DNA of 64,000 bases. Origin: Edolisoma coerulescens (lineage: Eukaryota > Chordata > Aves > Passeriformes > Campephagidae). The stretch is from the NCBI GenBank assembly GCA_013397115.1, contig VWZW01004141.1, positions 2,867,654 to 2,931,653 of the forward strand, read 5' to 3'. Under the pieces are notes generated by a model. It saw only the letters and a program-made list of their open reading frames with translations, was not told the origin of the DNA and made no database searches. Numbering within the stretch: the stretch's first letter is position 1; each line of letters opens with the position of its first letter. Of this stretch, positions 36,000 through 48,900 are shown piece by piece. The translations under genes and the position numbers were made by a program.

Positions 36000-38900
36000 A
36001 GAGGCTGGTTCTGGTACAGCTTCACCGCAGTCTTCGTTTTTAAACACACTCAAGTGTCGTGTGAGCTGGTAATGGGCTCTGATAGAGGAGCTTTTCACAG
36101 AAATACGCTCGTAAGAGGCTTGGTACTCCAACTAGCCCAGGAAGTGAGCTCTCTCCTTCCCCTAGAACAAATGTTTCTTTGCAGCTGAGGTGTGAACAAT
36201 TACTCATCAAAAAGCATGTAAGATTTTTGGAATTTCAGTCCTGTGACCTGTGAGTTTCTAGGTGAAAAGAGTCAAGGAAGGTTCTCCAAGAGAGGGGGAA
36301 TGGGGCCTGGTTTCCTCTATTGCTGTTTCAGCCTCCTTCTGCAGCACCTTCCAGGTGAGGTGAAGCAGTACCCTTGCCACTGCTTAACAGCCTTGTTGAG
36401 GGATCTCCGCCCTGGCCAGATCTGTCGCTGAGGGAGTTGGTTTATAAGTCAACAGTGATTGTGTTATCTTTTCTACATCAGCCTAAAACCAACTTTTCCG
36501 TGCTTCTGTGAAAGGACCCTGCAGTGCCTTTTGGAGATGGGCTGGGGGTTTGGTTTTCATTTTGTGAAGTACTGGAAATATCTGGATTTTAGAAAACACA
36601 AGCACAATGTAGAGATCTATCATTTTGTCATTCTATGGGAGATGAAATTAGTGACATTGCACACAGTTCAGGAATACATAGGAATGGATTGAGTTGCAAC
36701 TTGGCCTCCACAGATGTAGGATAGAAGCAGGTAAAAATTCCCTGTTGGCACATAGTCCGTCTCCAGAAAGCCAGATGAATTGTGTGTTGGTAGGTTTGGA
36801 TGAAAACGTTTCAACTGTTCCCTATGCTAGCAAAACGAATGTCAGTGCAGTTAGAAGAAAAAGATTCTTTTTAGAGTTCATCTTAAGTGTCGGATTAAGT
36901 ATATCCCTAGGGTATTTATGGGAAATGGGTTTGCCTATCACTGCATTTTTAGTGTGTGTTAGAGCTTATTTACAAAGACTTGAGCCCAGCGCTCTTGTAT
37001 TTCTTTTGCAGCAACTGATCGTGCCACTCACTAGGGAGTCTGCTCTGATTTCTGATTTGCAGAACAAAGTAAGACATATGATCTGTCTTGGCAGATAAAA
37101 TCACTTTCTGTTCACTTCTAAAATTTATTTGATTTTGAAAGCTGTGAGCGTTGGTTTCTTGGTGGCTTTTTTTCATTCAGTATTTTGTCACTTTCTCTGT
37201 GTGCATTTTGCTTTTGTAAATGAGAGCATTTCATCCCGTCTTTCAGAAGATGAGTTATCAGGATGCACTGGAACGTGTCAGTTTTAGGCCAAACAGCTGT
37301 AAGAGGCAACAACTCTTCCAGCGGCCATAAATCAGATTTGTGACGGTGCGGCTCCATCTAGTGATTCTTCTCTACAACTGCAGCACAAGGGAGAGAGGAG
37401 CTGTGGGTTACTCTGTTCAATGAAACACACTAAGTGTGCAAGCTTCCAGTGTTGTGTTGACCTCTCGACTTGACGAGATGCCCCATTTGGACATCTCTGG
37501 GAACTTCAAGTTTCTGAAAGCTCCAAGAGAATTGGTGTACTGAATTGCTAACACACTTAAATGTGTTTCTGAAACTCCTCCCACACCCAAGATGTTAATC
37601 AGTAATAGCTTACCTTAGCTGGCAGTGTCAGGTGTTTTACTATATCGTTGTACTGGGCAACGTGTTGTTTCCTTTAGATAAGGAAGTCTATTTTCAGATA
37701 TCTAAGTTATGATGAAACACTTTTTTTAGGGGGGGTCAAAAGAGTTAAAATCTTCCAGCTGGATGGAATGGAGCCATCAGCTTTTCTTTGAGCCATTTCC
37801 GTTTTCAGTTTACATAATTCTGTGATATATACTGAACAGGAAACTTTGATTAACAGATTTTTTAGATGCATGCTTGCCGTGTGCTGTGGCTACCTCAGCA
37901 TTTAAACATTTCGGTAGATTTCTGCCTACTACTTGTGCTAAGTAAGGTGAAGGCTACCTAGAGATGAAAGTGTCATATGGGCTTGGATACAAACCCCTCT
38001 GCTCCCTGTATCTGGAAGGTCAGTCCAGTTGCGCAGATTTCATGGGAGACCAGGATTGCTCCCAGTGCTGTAGTCAGTAGCCATATTTGCTGTGCTTGAA
38101 AGTGCCTTCTCTCTGAAACTGCATTCTTGAAAGGGTAGGAGGGTTTTGACAGTGTATTCAGGCTGGAGCCAGAACATGATCGCATTTGTAAAACATATGG
38201 AGTAGGACAGACAGGATAGTGGCTGACCTCAGGGTGTACAAATCCTCAGAAATCCTCCACCTAGATTATTCATATTGATAATCTATTCAAGGTTTTATAG
38301 ACACTGGATAATTGTTATATGCAGTAGTCTGTTCTTCTCCTGGAACCTTCCTTCCAGGAGTGTTTTTCTATGTGAGAATGTTGCACACCATCTACCTCGG
38401 TGTCATCCATCTGTGTAGACTTATTGTAGAAATGGGACTGGCAAAGCATAAGCCTACTGATAAGGCTGTCACCTCACTTCTGGGTTCCTGCCTTTCATTT
38501 ACATGTGCTTAGTAACTGAGGCACCACTGTAAAATGCTAAATTACTTGCCTTGAGTATAATAAGCTGTTTCCTTTCACTGTCCTCATAATTTGCATTTTT
38601 TTTCTGTTGTTTTTCTTTTTGTTTCCCTCTTTACTCTTCCATGTGCCAACTACCTGAACTCAGCCTGTTCTGGCAGGCTGTGCCTCCCAGATAATGTTCT
38701 GTGGCTTGCTCCAAGGTGGTGGTAAAGACTAGTATATGAGTATCTTGATTGTCTTACTGCTGCACTAAAAAGAGGGAAAATCTCTGGGGGTTTCAGCCAC
38801 TGTCCAGTGTGGACAGCCAGGGTATAGATGTGGACCAGAGCAGGTATAGATGACTCTTTTTAAAATCATACATACTTGCTCTGTGGTGGAAAATCACTGT

Positions 38901-39857
38901 GTATCACAGATACCCCAAAGTGTGTGTGTATAGGCGTGTTTGAACAGCACAACTCATTGGAAATAAGCCCTACACATTTGTTAAAGCTATATTGGCCTAT
39001 GACACTGGAAAGCATTCAGTGGAGTTGCATGTTGTGTCTGCTTCATTTGGGCTGCAATGTTGCTGGTGTGGCTTCAAGCATAATTTAAATGTTGCTGACT
39101 TAAAATCTTAGTTATCTACACCTTGTTCTCCTCTGTTTGCAATGAGGATAGCAGTCACACAGTCCTCTAAAACATGTCAACATTTGCATAAAATGTTGAA
39201 AAGCAAGTGTAAATGCTACATGTATTTAGTTCAGTGAGTAAAGTCAAAAAATATTTGAAGCTTATGTAGAGCTGAAAGAGAAGGCAGCTGTCTTTGTCCC
39301 CAAAAGCTTACAATGTAAATGTGAAACCATGGTCATGGACAGGAAGTGTAAGGAATTGGATTGCATGGAGCAGTGTGCTTGGCAGCAGCCTAACTCAAAT
39401 TTCTTAGGAGAAATCAGAGCAAAGTTTTAAGGAGTGATCAGGAGGAAGGAAAATGAAGTTTGGAGCTGTTTAAAAGTTTACTTCAGGTATGAGTGCAGAA
39501 TGAGTAAAAGCCCAAGTACAAGGAGAAACCAAAGAAGAATGCATTCATGCATTCCTATGGTCAGATTAATTGCTGAAAATGCTGATTGGGTTGACATTCT
39601 GGGCGAATGGGACCTGAATGAGATGAGAGCTGAGGAAAGAGGTTGTAGTAAGCAAGGTAATGAAACCTTAGACAAAACTTTTTAGTTGTGAAGATGAACA
39701 TACAGTCTTGGAAATATGTCAAAATATTTCTGCTTGTTTTTGCCTAGCTGAGTGTGAGGGTTTGAAGTGAAATGAAGGTTTATAGTGAAGAGTTATGGGT
39801 TGACTGGTAGCCAAAATAGTAATTTTTATCTATATTGATGGAGCAAAAAGTTTGTAG
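36000..39857. other. Region upstream of COMTD1, no gene seen
   Basis: Composition falls from the CpG island to ordinary AT-rich DNA. Several plus-strand frames of 60-134 codons occur (the longest at 36694-37098) but lack splice support and recognisable domains. Confidence 0.4.
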
Positions 39858-40035
39858 AGCTGAGGCTGACCTGATCTTAGACATCCTCAGAGAAATGTTT
39901 GATACAGATTGGGATTTTAATCTGGTTCAAGAAGATAGAAGGGAAGAGGCATATTTGCAAGTTGTCTGCACTGACATTGTGGATGAATGCGTGCATAGGT
40001 TGGGCCAGATACTCAGAAAAGACATCAAGCCATGA
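39858..40035 (+). other. Isolated coding-looking frame, possible exon or pseudogene fragment
   Basis: After an acceptor-like TTTGTAG at 39857, an open frame of 59 codons runs to TGA. Its translation has the composition of a folded, acidic helical protein: AEADLILDILREMFD, then WDFNLVQEDRREEAYLQ and DIVDECVHRLGQIL. It lacks the low-complexity or cysteine/serine-rich look of nearby chance frames. I do not recognise the family, and no partner exon was found upstream. It could be the last exon of an unannotated gene, a decayed copy, or chance. Confidence 0.3.
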
Positions 40036-43000
40036 ATTCCTTACCTTTTAAGATATTCACAAATAAGCAAACCCATAAGCATTCGATTGTATTTATTTAT
40101 TCTATTTCAATAGGTTTTCATAATATCTTTGTTTAAAATTGAAACAGAACTTATTGACCATATTTATGTGTTCATTCATCTGTCTTGGGTTATTGTAGAT
40201 GAAAAATGTGTATATTTTATAATTTTACACTCCATAGTGTATATCCCCTTGCAAGACCTAGATAAATCATTTGATAGTGTATTTTAGAGGACTGTATATG
40301 AAATTATTATTTTATTCACAATTGAGATTTCTTATTTCTTCTGATTAGTTTTGCTTTGTATTTGTCTGTTCCATCCCTGTTATCTCTCTAGTGTTATGCC
40401 TAACATTTCATTTTGCAGTTCTGTCAAGCAGGGTATGCCATTTACCAGCATAACCTCCTTGACCTTAGAGATACTCATTCCACACATATCTGTTATAGCA
40501 GGTTTTTTGCCATGAATGTTCATTCATCTTCCCAACTGAAAATCTTGAAATTTTAAGAATGGTACCATCTTTTATTTTTTTCTTTTTTTTTTCTTTTTTT
40601 TTTTTTTTGATTTGTGATAAATGGAATTGCTCTCCAAAAAATTTTTTATAGTTGAATTCAGGACTTTGAAATAAGACTAATAGTTTCCCAAATACTCATC
40701 ATTGCTTCTAAAGTCGTCTGGATTTTTTTGTCAGACAAACTGTAAGTAGCAAAGCTTCCTTTAATATGATTCATTGTCCAGCTGTAGGGTAATCACTGAA
40801 ATGGAACACGGACATGAACAATGACTTTAACTAAGTTGGTTCTGTTACTTTCATCCTGCTCAGCTACTTCTATTGCATTCAGTCTTTTGTGGGAGCTTTT
40901 AAAGTATGTCTTTCGATAAGAGCTTGTAAAGGCTGTGGTACCTTCACATCTATTTCAAGGCTAAGATATCAACATTTCAAATGCTGCTGCTGAGAAAGCT
41001 GGTGATTCATGAGCCCATAAGCCTTAAGCCATTAAACTTGCAAACAGTGAATGGTTTAGAAACGGTTTTCAGCTAGAAGCATTTTGACATATTGGTAAAT
41101 ATTTTCAGGCCTTACTGGCTTACAGGCCAACATTTTGAATATATATGACTACTTTTTGCAATCTCATTACAAGACTAGGTTCAGCTTTGGACATGCAGGT
41201 ATCGTGAGGAGAGATAGCCCCTGCCAAGCAGCATAATTCCCAGTGCAAAGTACGTTAATGGCTTCTATGACAATATCCCACAAGTATCAAGGACTGTAAA
41301 ACTCAAATTGAGCTTGACTGGGGGAGACCCAGTGAAATGGCTTGTTCAGTGGCTCAGCTTGACAGATCCAATGATAGAAGCAGTTCTCCTGACAAAGAGA
41401 GTTTGCAGTCGAAGTACATGGATCAGAGGCACATTGAATTCCTCAAAACAGGTGTCAGACTTTTCTGAATGATCTCCTTCCAGGTCATAGTCCAGCCTGA
41501 CACTTGGAACAACTGCATGGACAGTGGTACAATGGGTGTTTAGTACTGAGGAATAAAGCTTGGCATTAATTTGCTCCTACAAATGGTCCTCACGTGACTG
41601 AAATAGACACAACTTGAGCGAAGGATTCCGCTTCGCTTGCAAAGCCTGCTGTAAGTCTCAAGATGCTGCTCCACTTGAGCCTTAAACTGTATAGTGCATC
41701 AACAAAATATGAGAAATGTTGCTCCTTATCATTCTGATACACATAAAAAAATTAAAGGAGCAGTGAACAAATCAACCATAGCTGTGACACCTCATTAACC
41801 AGGCTCTCCCATGCCTATATATTTTGCCTCTCTTTTTTGACATCTGAAAAAATCTACAACAAAGCCCAGCGGGCTGGATTTGTTTCATACTAGCCATGTG
41901 AATGGATACCAAAAATAAAGAGTACTTTTGGAAGCAAGTGCTTTTTTCCTTCCCTTAAGAGCATTTGTCCGAGAGGGCACAAAAGCAACAGCAGCAGCAC
42001 GATGGCAGGAGAGGTGCAGGACTGTGTTGTTATTAGATAGCCTACCCCAAGCATATTAAAGACTGTTGAATGGTCATCTCACTAGGCCTGATTTCTAGAG
42101 AGCTCTAGGTCAGATTTCATTTCACAAGTAACGATTTGTCACAACCATGTAAAAACTGTGCTTGGCTGTTTACTTTGGGACTTAAAATCAAGAATTCTTA
42201 GCAGACTATTTGTCAGTTGGAAAGAACAGAGAAGGGGCCATCTATGTTAATCAGCTGTGGTTTGCTAATATGATGCAGCTGGGAAGGAGGCAGTACTGAC
42301 TCTAGCAGGTAGAAAACATCTGCTGAAGAGAGAGCCTAATTAGTGTCATCACCTGAAACTCCATGAGTGGTGCATTACCCCCTGCAGGCTGAAAAGCCAT
42401 AGTGGGGGGAATGGCTCAGATATCCCCAATAAACAGGAGAGTGAGATGTGCAGTGAATGGTGTCTGAGAGTGTAAAGGGCAGATTGCTTGTAGGAGGAAA
42501 CAGAGGGAAGGTAGGAAGGAATTTTTTAATTGTGTGCAATGCTCCCTTTATTTTCCTGCCCTTTTTTTTAAATTGAAGATGCAGTCTTTGTAATTGCTAT
42601 CAACTGAACTCACTTTTTTCTCTCTACATATATTTATAAGATGTTTGTTGTATTTTTATGAGGTTTTGCTCTTTAGTATTAATAATTTTTACTTCTTTAC
42701 TGTTGTATTTTTTTGAGTTTGAATGTTAACAAAGGAATGTATGAACTTTTATCTTCTTATCCTATTATGGCTTCATTTTTTATATGTTTACATGTAAATA
42801 ACCCCAGTTTCTTTTACTACAAACAGTGGGAACGTTTCTGTTGAATTTTGCAAGAAATTTTTTAAAGAATGCCTGCCAGGTAGACTGTGAATCTGCAGTG
42901 CCACTCATCCCTTTGATAAGAATAAGGCTGTCTTAGTATAGTATTTTAAAGTTATGTTTTTACTGCCTCCTTTTAGTATTTTGAAGATCAGAAGATCCTT

Positions 43001-43394
43001 CTGCTTTAGTATACTTGAATCATATTTTCACCTTTTAATCGAACTTTCTATCCATTTTGTTTTAAAGAAGTCCTTTTCTTTCCATTCCTTTATAGCCTGA
43101 GCTTGACTTCATAAGAATCTCTAACTGAACCATAAACTACCTTTATAAATATCATTTTTCCTTGAAAGCTATATCTTACTGGAATGACCAAAGTTTTGTC
43201 ATGTGTTAGATTAAGATGTCTGCCGAAAATCAATAATGCTGAGGTAACAACACTGGTTTCTGCTAGGCTCTCAATTACTTTCTCAGTTGTTTGTCATAGG
43301 AAGAATATATGATCAGTTGTTTCCCCTGCAGGCTATAAAACCCGCCTGTTCTCTTTTGATCACTTCTGCATACTTCACTTTTACTCTCCTAAGT
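40036..43394. other. AT-rich non-coding DNA
   Basis: Long AT-rich DNA with a T-rich run at about 40567-40608. I recognise no gene or repeat family. Confidence 0.4.
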
Positions 43395-43500
43395 GTAACA
43401 CAGATTTTTAGGGCTTTGGACCTATGAAGTAGCAAAATGATTCTTCTGTAGTCCATTCCAAGGGATAATAGCCTCGCTGTATAAAGCATCATAAATATCC
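43395..43500 (+). repeat. Dispersed repeat, copy A
   Basis: The block GTGTAACACAGATTTTTAGG ... GTAGCAAAATGATTCTTCTG ... CCATTCCAAGGGATAATAG is a diverged match in the same orientation to copy B at 45880-45985. Matched blocks include TGTAACACA, TTTTTAG and GGCAAAATGAT/AGCAAAATGAT. The family is unknown. Confidence 0.6.
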
Positions 43501-45387
43501 CTGGACAACAGTTAGCTCTTTTGGGTTGCATTGCACAATTGCTATGGAATCTGTTCCGGAATTTGCCATGCTCTTTGAAGAAGTATCTGGGAGAAATTTA
43601 CTTCACAGTCTTTCCTTTGCACCTCATGTTCCCTATAGTCCTTTTCACCTTGCATTCCTTTTGTGGGTAGTCCCTTATTCCAAATATAGCTGTAGAACTG
43701 CTAGTCTTTTAGTACTTTTTTTTTTTCCTTCTCCCTCTCTCCCCCTATACCTTCGTGTGTTTTTTAAAGATGGTTTCTCGTGCGATTTTGTTCTTGAAGT
43801 TCCTACATTTTGCCACAGAGAGGAAACACAGTCGTGCTGTGCTCTTTCCTGAGAGCTTTACTTTGTTTCTCTTTTCATCTTTATCTGAAATAAATTATAC
43901 TGTACCTGCTTGATGTCAGTAAAAACTCTGCTAGGCAGAGGAATACTTCAAATAATATAGTCTCTTGTGAAAATGGAAGCAGCTGTAATTGGGCAATTAA
44001 ATTAAATTAAAGCTGTAACAAGGGCAGTAGCTTCTTATTATTGTAAGTGCTCTTTCCTTAAAAAGAGGCAAGTGATTTTTCTGAATGAGGCTTCAGAGGT
44101 AACAGGTAACTTGGAGAAGGTATACTGAAGTTTTGGTTGTATCATATCACTGAAGAGAAGCTGCTCTTATTTGCCTCTGGATTTTCGCATGTCCCATTTT
44201 AGAAGGACAGAAACAAATAATGCAGAACAGTAAACACTATTTTTATTTGAAATAACTCCCTCCCCAAAAACCAAAAACAAAACAAAAAAAAGACAAACCA
44301 GAAAAACCAACAACCAACCAAAAAAGCACCCCAACAACCCCACCCCTCCCCCCCATCCTCCAAACCAAATAGAAGTTTAGAAATTAATCTAGCCACCTTC
44401 ATTTTCCTATCAGGAAGTGTATGTGAGAGGTTAGTTAGATTTGGTGGCACAAACATTTGGATTTCAAGGATATGCAGAATACTTAACATGGCTGTACCCT
44501 GGCAAAGCTCTGCTGACGTATTTCACAGTACCGAGCAGTTTGGAGCTGTTATGTTTCCTAACAAGGGTATTTGTAGCATGTTGTAAACAGTTACTGTTGT
44601 AACTGAATCCTAGGCTGCAATCCTTAAAACATGAAGTGCTACCCAACTGCCAGAAACCTTAATGCAGTTTGCCTTTGTCTTCAGTCACATTCATGTAGGC
44701 AACAGTTGGAAATGCCAGAGTACTTGGGAGCTAGGCCAGGAGGAGGATAGGTATGCAGCTGGTCGTCTGTCTCGATGCTTTGGAGAACATGGGTAATTAC
44801 GTACACCTTCCTGATGAAATGCCTTTTGGAAAATTAGAGTTGTTTGTCTCATTCCAAGGCAGAGACAATTTCTGTGACCAAATGAGGTTTAGTAACTCCT
44901 CCAGCCTTGGTACAGTCTCTTTCATGGACTGTTTAGCTTTTTGATGTTTATGCACCCACAGAGTTTTTGTATACATAAAATACGGCATGAAACGTGGACT
45001 TGGTGTTTATTGTGCAATCAGCTTGGCCTTAAAAAGGGCAAGCGGCATAATGGACCAAGTGTTGTATGTCCCATAAAAATTCTAGTAAACATGAGGCTGA
45101 CTGCTCCTCCCCAGTTCTCTACCTTTTCCATGGTTTTTTGTATTGGCACATCCTTAGAAGAAGTAGTGGGTCTTCTGGTGCTGAAATAAACTTGAAGACC
45201 TGAATATTCACCATGCTTGAAAGCCTGTCTCTGTTATGTTGGATCAGACCTATTTCCTGTCTTAAAGCACAAAAGTGACAACTGGTACGTTCTTAATGGA
45301 CTGATGAAGTAAAGACAGTGAAAAATGAGGAGCAATCTAGATGCTTTGCAAGAAGTAATATTTTCTGAGACCGTGCACGTGAGGCCA
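43501..45387. other. Non-coding DNA between the two dispersed-repeat copies
   Basis: It contains the A/C-rich tract (44262-44366). No supported gene. Chance frames are at 43526-43852 and 44941-45189. Confidence 0.4.
44262..44366. repeat. A/C-rich low-complexity tract
   Basis: About 100 bases of A and C with hardly any other base, passing from AAAAACC steps into C-rich CCCCTCCCCCCC. Confidence 0.8.
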
Positions 45388-45480
45388 TCATAGAATGGTT
45401 TGAGCTGGAAGGGACCTTAAAGATCATCTGGTTCTAACCCCTAGCCACAGACAGGGAGCTTTCCACTAGAGACGGGGAAT
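45388..45480 (-). mobile_element. CR1 LINE, short 3'-end fragment (minus strand)
   Basis: The plus strand starts TCATAGAATGGTTTGAGCTG and continues GGGACCTTAAAGATCATCTG, the reverse complement of a CR1 3' end. Only about 90 bases are left. Confidence 0.85.
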
Positions 45481-45497
45481 CTTTCACTAGAAGGTGA

Positions 45498-45525
45498 TTT
45501 CTCCTTCACTGAGTTGAAGGAGAAA
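45498..45525. repeat. 11-bp perfect hairpin
   Basis: TTTCTCCTTCA and TGAAGGAGAAA are separated by a 6-base loop CTGAGT. It sits just beyond the CR1 tail. The role is unknown. Confidence 0.8.
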
Positions 45526-45879
45526 GCTACAAAGCTATAAGGCGTGCAGGCATTGAAGAACTGTTCTTGTCACCACAGAGTCTGATGCAGTGTGAGAATC
45601 CAGGAGTACTTGGGGATTCCCTGGAGCCTTGGAAGCTTTGGCCTCGCATGGGCAATGCCAACTGCTTTTGTTAGGCATTAATACACATAAAATATTTGAC
45701 TATATGCATGTTGAGTCCTCTTGAGTCTCTGGCAAAGAATACTGCTTGCTGGTGTTGCAGGCTGATGCCATATATTCTGTTTTTTCCCCAAAGCACATCA
45801 AACTCTGGCTAAGCTGCTCTTTTCCAGTGTTTGGTACTGTAGTACTACAGCAAATTATTCTTCACTTCTGTTTTCCTTG

Positions 45880-45985
45880 GTGTAACACATTTTTAGAGCC
45901 TTGAACCCAGGAGGTGGCAAAATGATCCTTTCAGAATCCATTTCTGAGGGACAGCAGTTTCTGAGGGAAGTACTGTAAAGTATCC
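45880..45985 (+). repeat. Dispersed repeat, copy B
   Basis: A diverged second copy of the sequence at 43395-43500, in the same orientation: TGTAACACATTTTTAGAGCC ... GTGGCAAAATGATCCTTTCA ... CCATTTCTGAGGGACAGCAG. The similarity fades within about 110 bases. Confidence 0.6.
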
Positions 45986-48900
45986 CCAGTAAAAACCAAA
46001 CCCTGGTCAATACAAATGGTAATTGTAGGAAGACAAAAGTGAAAAATCCTGCTTCCTTCCACTACTTTCTGCCATTATAAAGGAATTTGTCGATTAAGTC
46101 AATGCACAGCATTAGCATTGTTCAGTTCCTTCAAGATGTTTGTAAAAACAAAATGTTAACTTTCATCAATAGTTGGTTCTGATTGTATGCAACAGAACTG
46201 TTGGTGGTTGGTATTGCTTTGCCCTGCCTCATGTCCACATCACCTCCCTTCCTTTTGAGATTGTGAAAGCAATTTAGACTATGGAACTTGTTTCCCTTTT
46301 TGTCTATTCTAATGTAACACAGTGGGTAGCGGGTGAAAAAAATCTCGGACCTGATGCAGAATGATCAGGAATGAATCGTTCACAAGATACAGTTTCAGGT
46401 AAAGAAAGGGCTATTGGCGTTTTCAGGCCTGCACAATGGGAACAGATACTGAAGCAGTGAACTCTGTTTGATCATCAGATCACACTCAGTTAGAGGAAGA
46501 CCAGCAAATGAGGACTGGGGACTGGACTTGTTTATGGGAGATGCAAGAAAATTTGTGTGCAGGACAGCAAAAGGGTACCCTTTGGCTCTGAGCTGAGCTG
46601 AAAAACTGTGCAACTGTGACAAGTAAGTTAGTTGGGAAATTAGTATGGGGTTTTAAAATATTCTTTGCCAGTGTACTTCTGGCACCATTCAAGAAATTAT
46701 TAATTTTGCCTCTTTGCTTCACCCACTGTATTTCTCTGAAGAAGTGCTCTGTAAATCTGTATTTAAGGGGTTCAGCTTAGTATCTTTAGCTACCTGCATC
46801 TGACTAGACTTTTGTATATCATTGGCACAGAGAAACAGATGTTTCTGGATGCACAGCACATATTAAGGTAGATAGCCAAAAATCTCTGAAGATGAATTGT
46901 GTTCTGTAAATGCCTGTTGCTTTCTGACTCTGTATTATTAAATCAAGTGTAGGTGTCAGAGTTTTAAATATCTCATATTGCATGGGGTGAATGACTGAAG
47001 CATTTCTGAATTTTAGAAGCTTGAAGAAAGGATAGATATTAGTTACTGAAATATTGTTATAAGAAACTGAATCTCAGGAACTGGAATGTTTTTTGAGTTG
47101 TCCGCCTTCTCTGTAGAGAAAGCAGGTAGAGAAACTAGTGGCAGAAGAGATGGAAGGCTATGAATCTTCATCTGTTAAAGGAGAAAGGCTTGTCTTTCTC
47201 TTTGGTCAGTGGAACACATCATCTTCCAGTTCATCCTTGATTTGCATATGTGCCTGTAATTGTGACACGTTATCACCTTGCATCTTCTCTAAGCTGGAAA
47301 GGGAAATGGAATGTAGTAAGAATATTGTTAATTCACTTTGGGAATACTTGGAAAATCTCATAGATATTTATGTGTAATTGAGAGAACACAATCACAATAT
47401 AGTAAATCTGGTTCTTCATTGAGACAATTGGTTCCTCGTGTCCCCTGGCATTTCCAGCTGGAGGTGTTGGCGGTGTTTTTGTAGATGGAAGCGTGTTCTA
47501 TGTATAGAGATGTTTCCATCTGATCTTTATTATTGTATTGCTGACTTGCTAAGGTGAAATTCCATCATTTCCTGGCAGTAACAGGGTAAGAGAAGAACTT
47601 CTTTTTTTAAAGGTGTTGTTACTAAATGGAGCATGTTGTTAAAGTTCTTATTATTCTGATTGGATAGAACATGTTAAAACATTGGTCATTCAAATTAACC
47701 TCTTTGAATATCCCGCTTATAGCCTGAATTTAAAAATACGAGTTTGGTCCCTGTAACTCCCCTTGAACAGGGAAGGAGAGGTTCTCTGAGAAGGTTATGG
47801 ATTACTGTATTAAGTAAGAAATGTGCTTGGGTTAACTGTTTTAATAAGCTTATTAATAGCACATACAATTTACCTACATTTTATTAACTAAATATGCTGC
47901 TAAGAATGGCTCTGTAAATAAACCCTACTTTTAATAACTTCAGTGTCCCAGTGGCTTTAAATGCAGTTCCCGATTTGAAAATGCAAGGGCTGATTAAATG
48001 AGTAACTTTTAAAAAGCTTGTCACCCATGGATTTATCCAATCAGCTGGCTTAGAATTATATGTTATACAGGAGTTCTTCCTAACAGGCAGATGTAAAAAT
48101 CTTAGCCTTTGTAAGGCTCGAACCGAGTATCTTTGGCTTGTCAGGTTTTTTGTGGAGCTCCTAGAAGGTGGAAAGCATACCAAGAAGCAAGCATCCTTTC
48201 CCCTTCAGGATGGTAACTCTGTGAAGCCTCTCCTCTGTACATCTGCTCAAATCTCTGCTGTCTCTGTTTTGTGTGGAATCTGCCTAGCTGCTGCAGTTAT
48301 CTCCCTCTTTTGTCTGTTTCATAGTGTGGTAGGATTGGGCAGATGTTTATTGTTGTGTTAAGCAGGAAGATTGCTTTTTTTTGTCGTATCTTTATTTAGA
48401 GGAATATCTTCTAAGGGTAGAATTGTTACATGCAGATTTCTAGCTGGCCTGTTTGCACCTGATTTCTACTCAGCACTGATTCAACTAGAGTCATGAAGTG
48501 AAACTCCTTTCCTCCTGCTGTCTCCTTCTGTATTTGTAGTCACAGTAGTTTTCTTCCGTGCTGCACAGCAAGGTGGAGCAACTTCTCTCCCCAGTACTTA
48601 AAAGATTATTGAATTTTTTTAAAAGCACCTCCAGATATGGGATACCCCATTCCATGTTTTAGTGCTTCAAAACGTAGTGAGTAAGCAGGGTATTTGTAAG
48701 AGAAAACAAAGAGATTTCATATGGGCTTATGGTTCTGTGGAGTCTCTGTCCTGTGTGTTCCCTCGTGCTGGGCAGCATTCCTCTTAATCCTGTCAGCACA
48801 AGCCCCCCTTGCTGCTATTGATAACTCACTCCTTTTTTGTTTAATCTGAATGTCCTCAGATCCCTGGATTTTCTTATACAAGAGATAAAGGTTAAGGGGA

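Noticed and set aside
35192..36131. Long frames (up to 203 codons) on both strands around the COMTD1 start
   Set aside because: They are CpG-island artefacts. The real signal is coding exon 1 at 35588-35669. One minus-strand frame extends upstream of its ATG but has no homology that I can see.
36694..37098. A 134-codon plus-strand frame near the COMTD1 promoter
   Set aside because: No recognisable domain, no clear promoter linkage and no splice partner. It was considered as a divergent transcript product but not supported.
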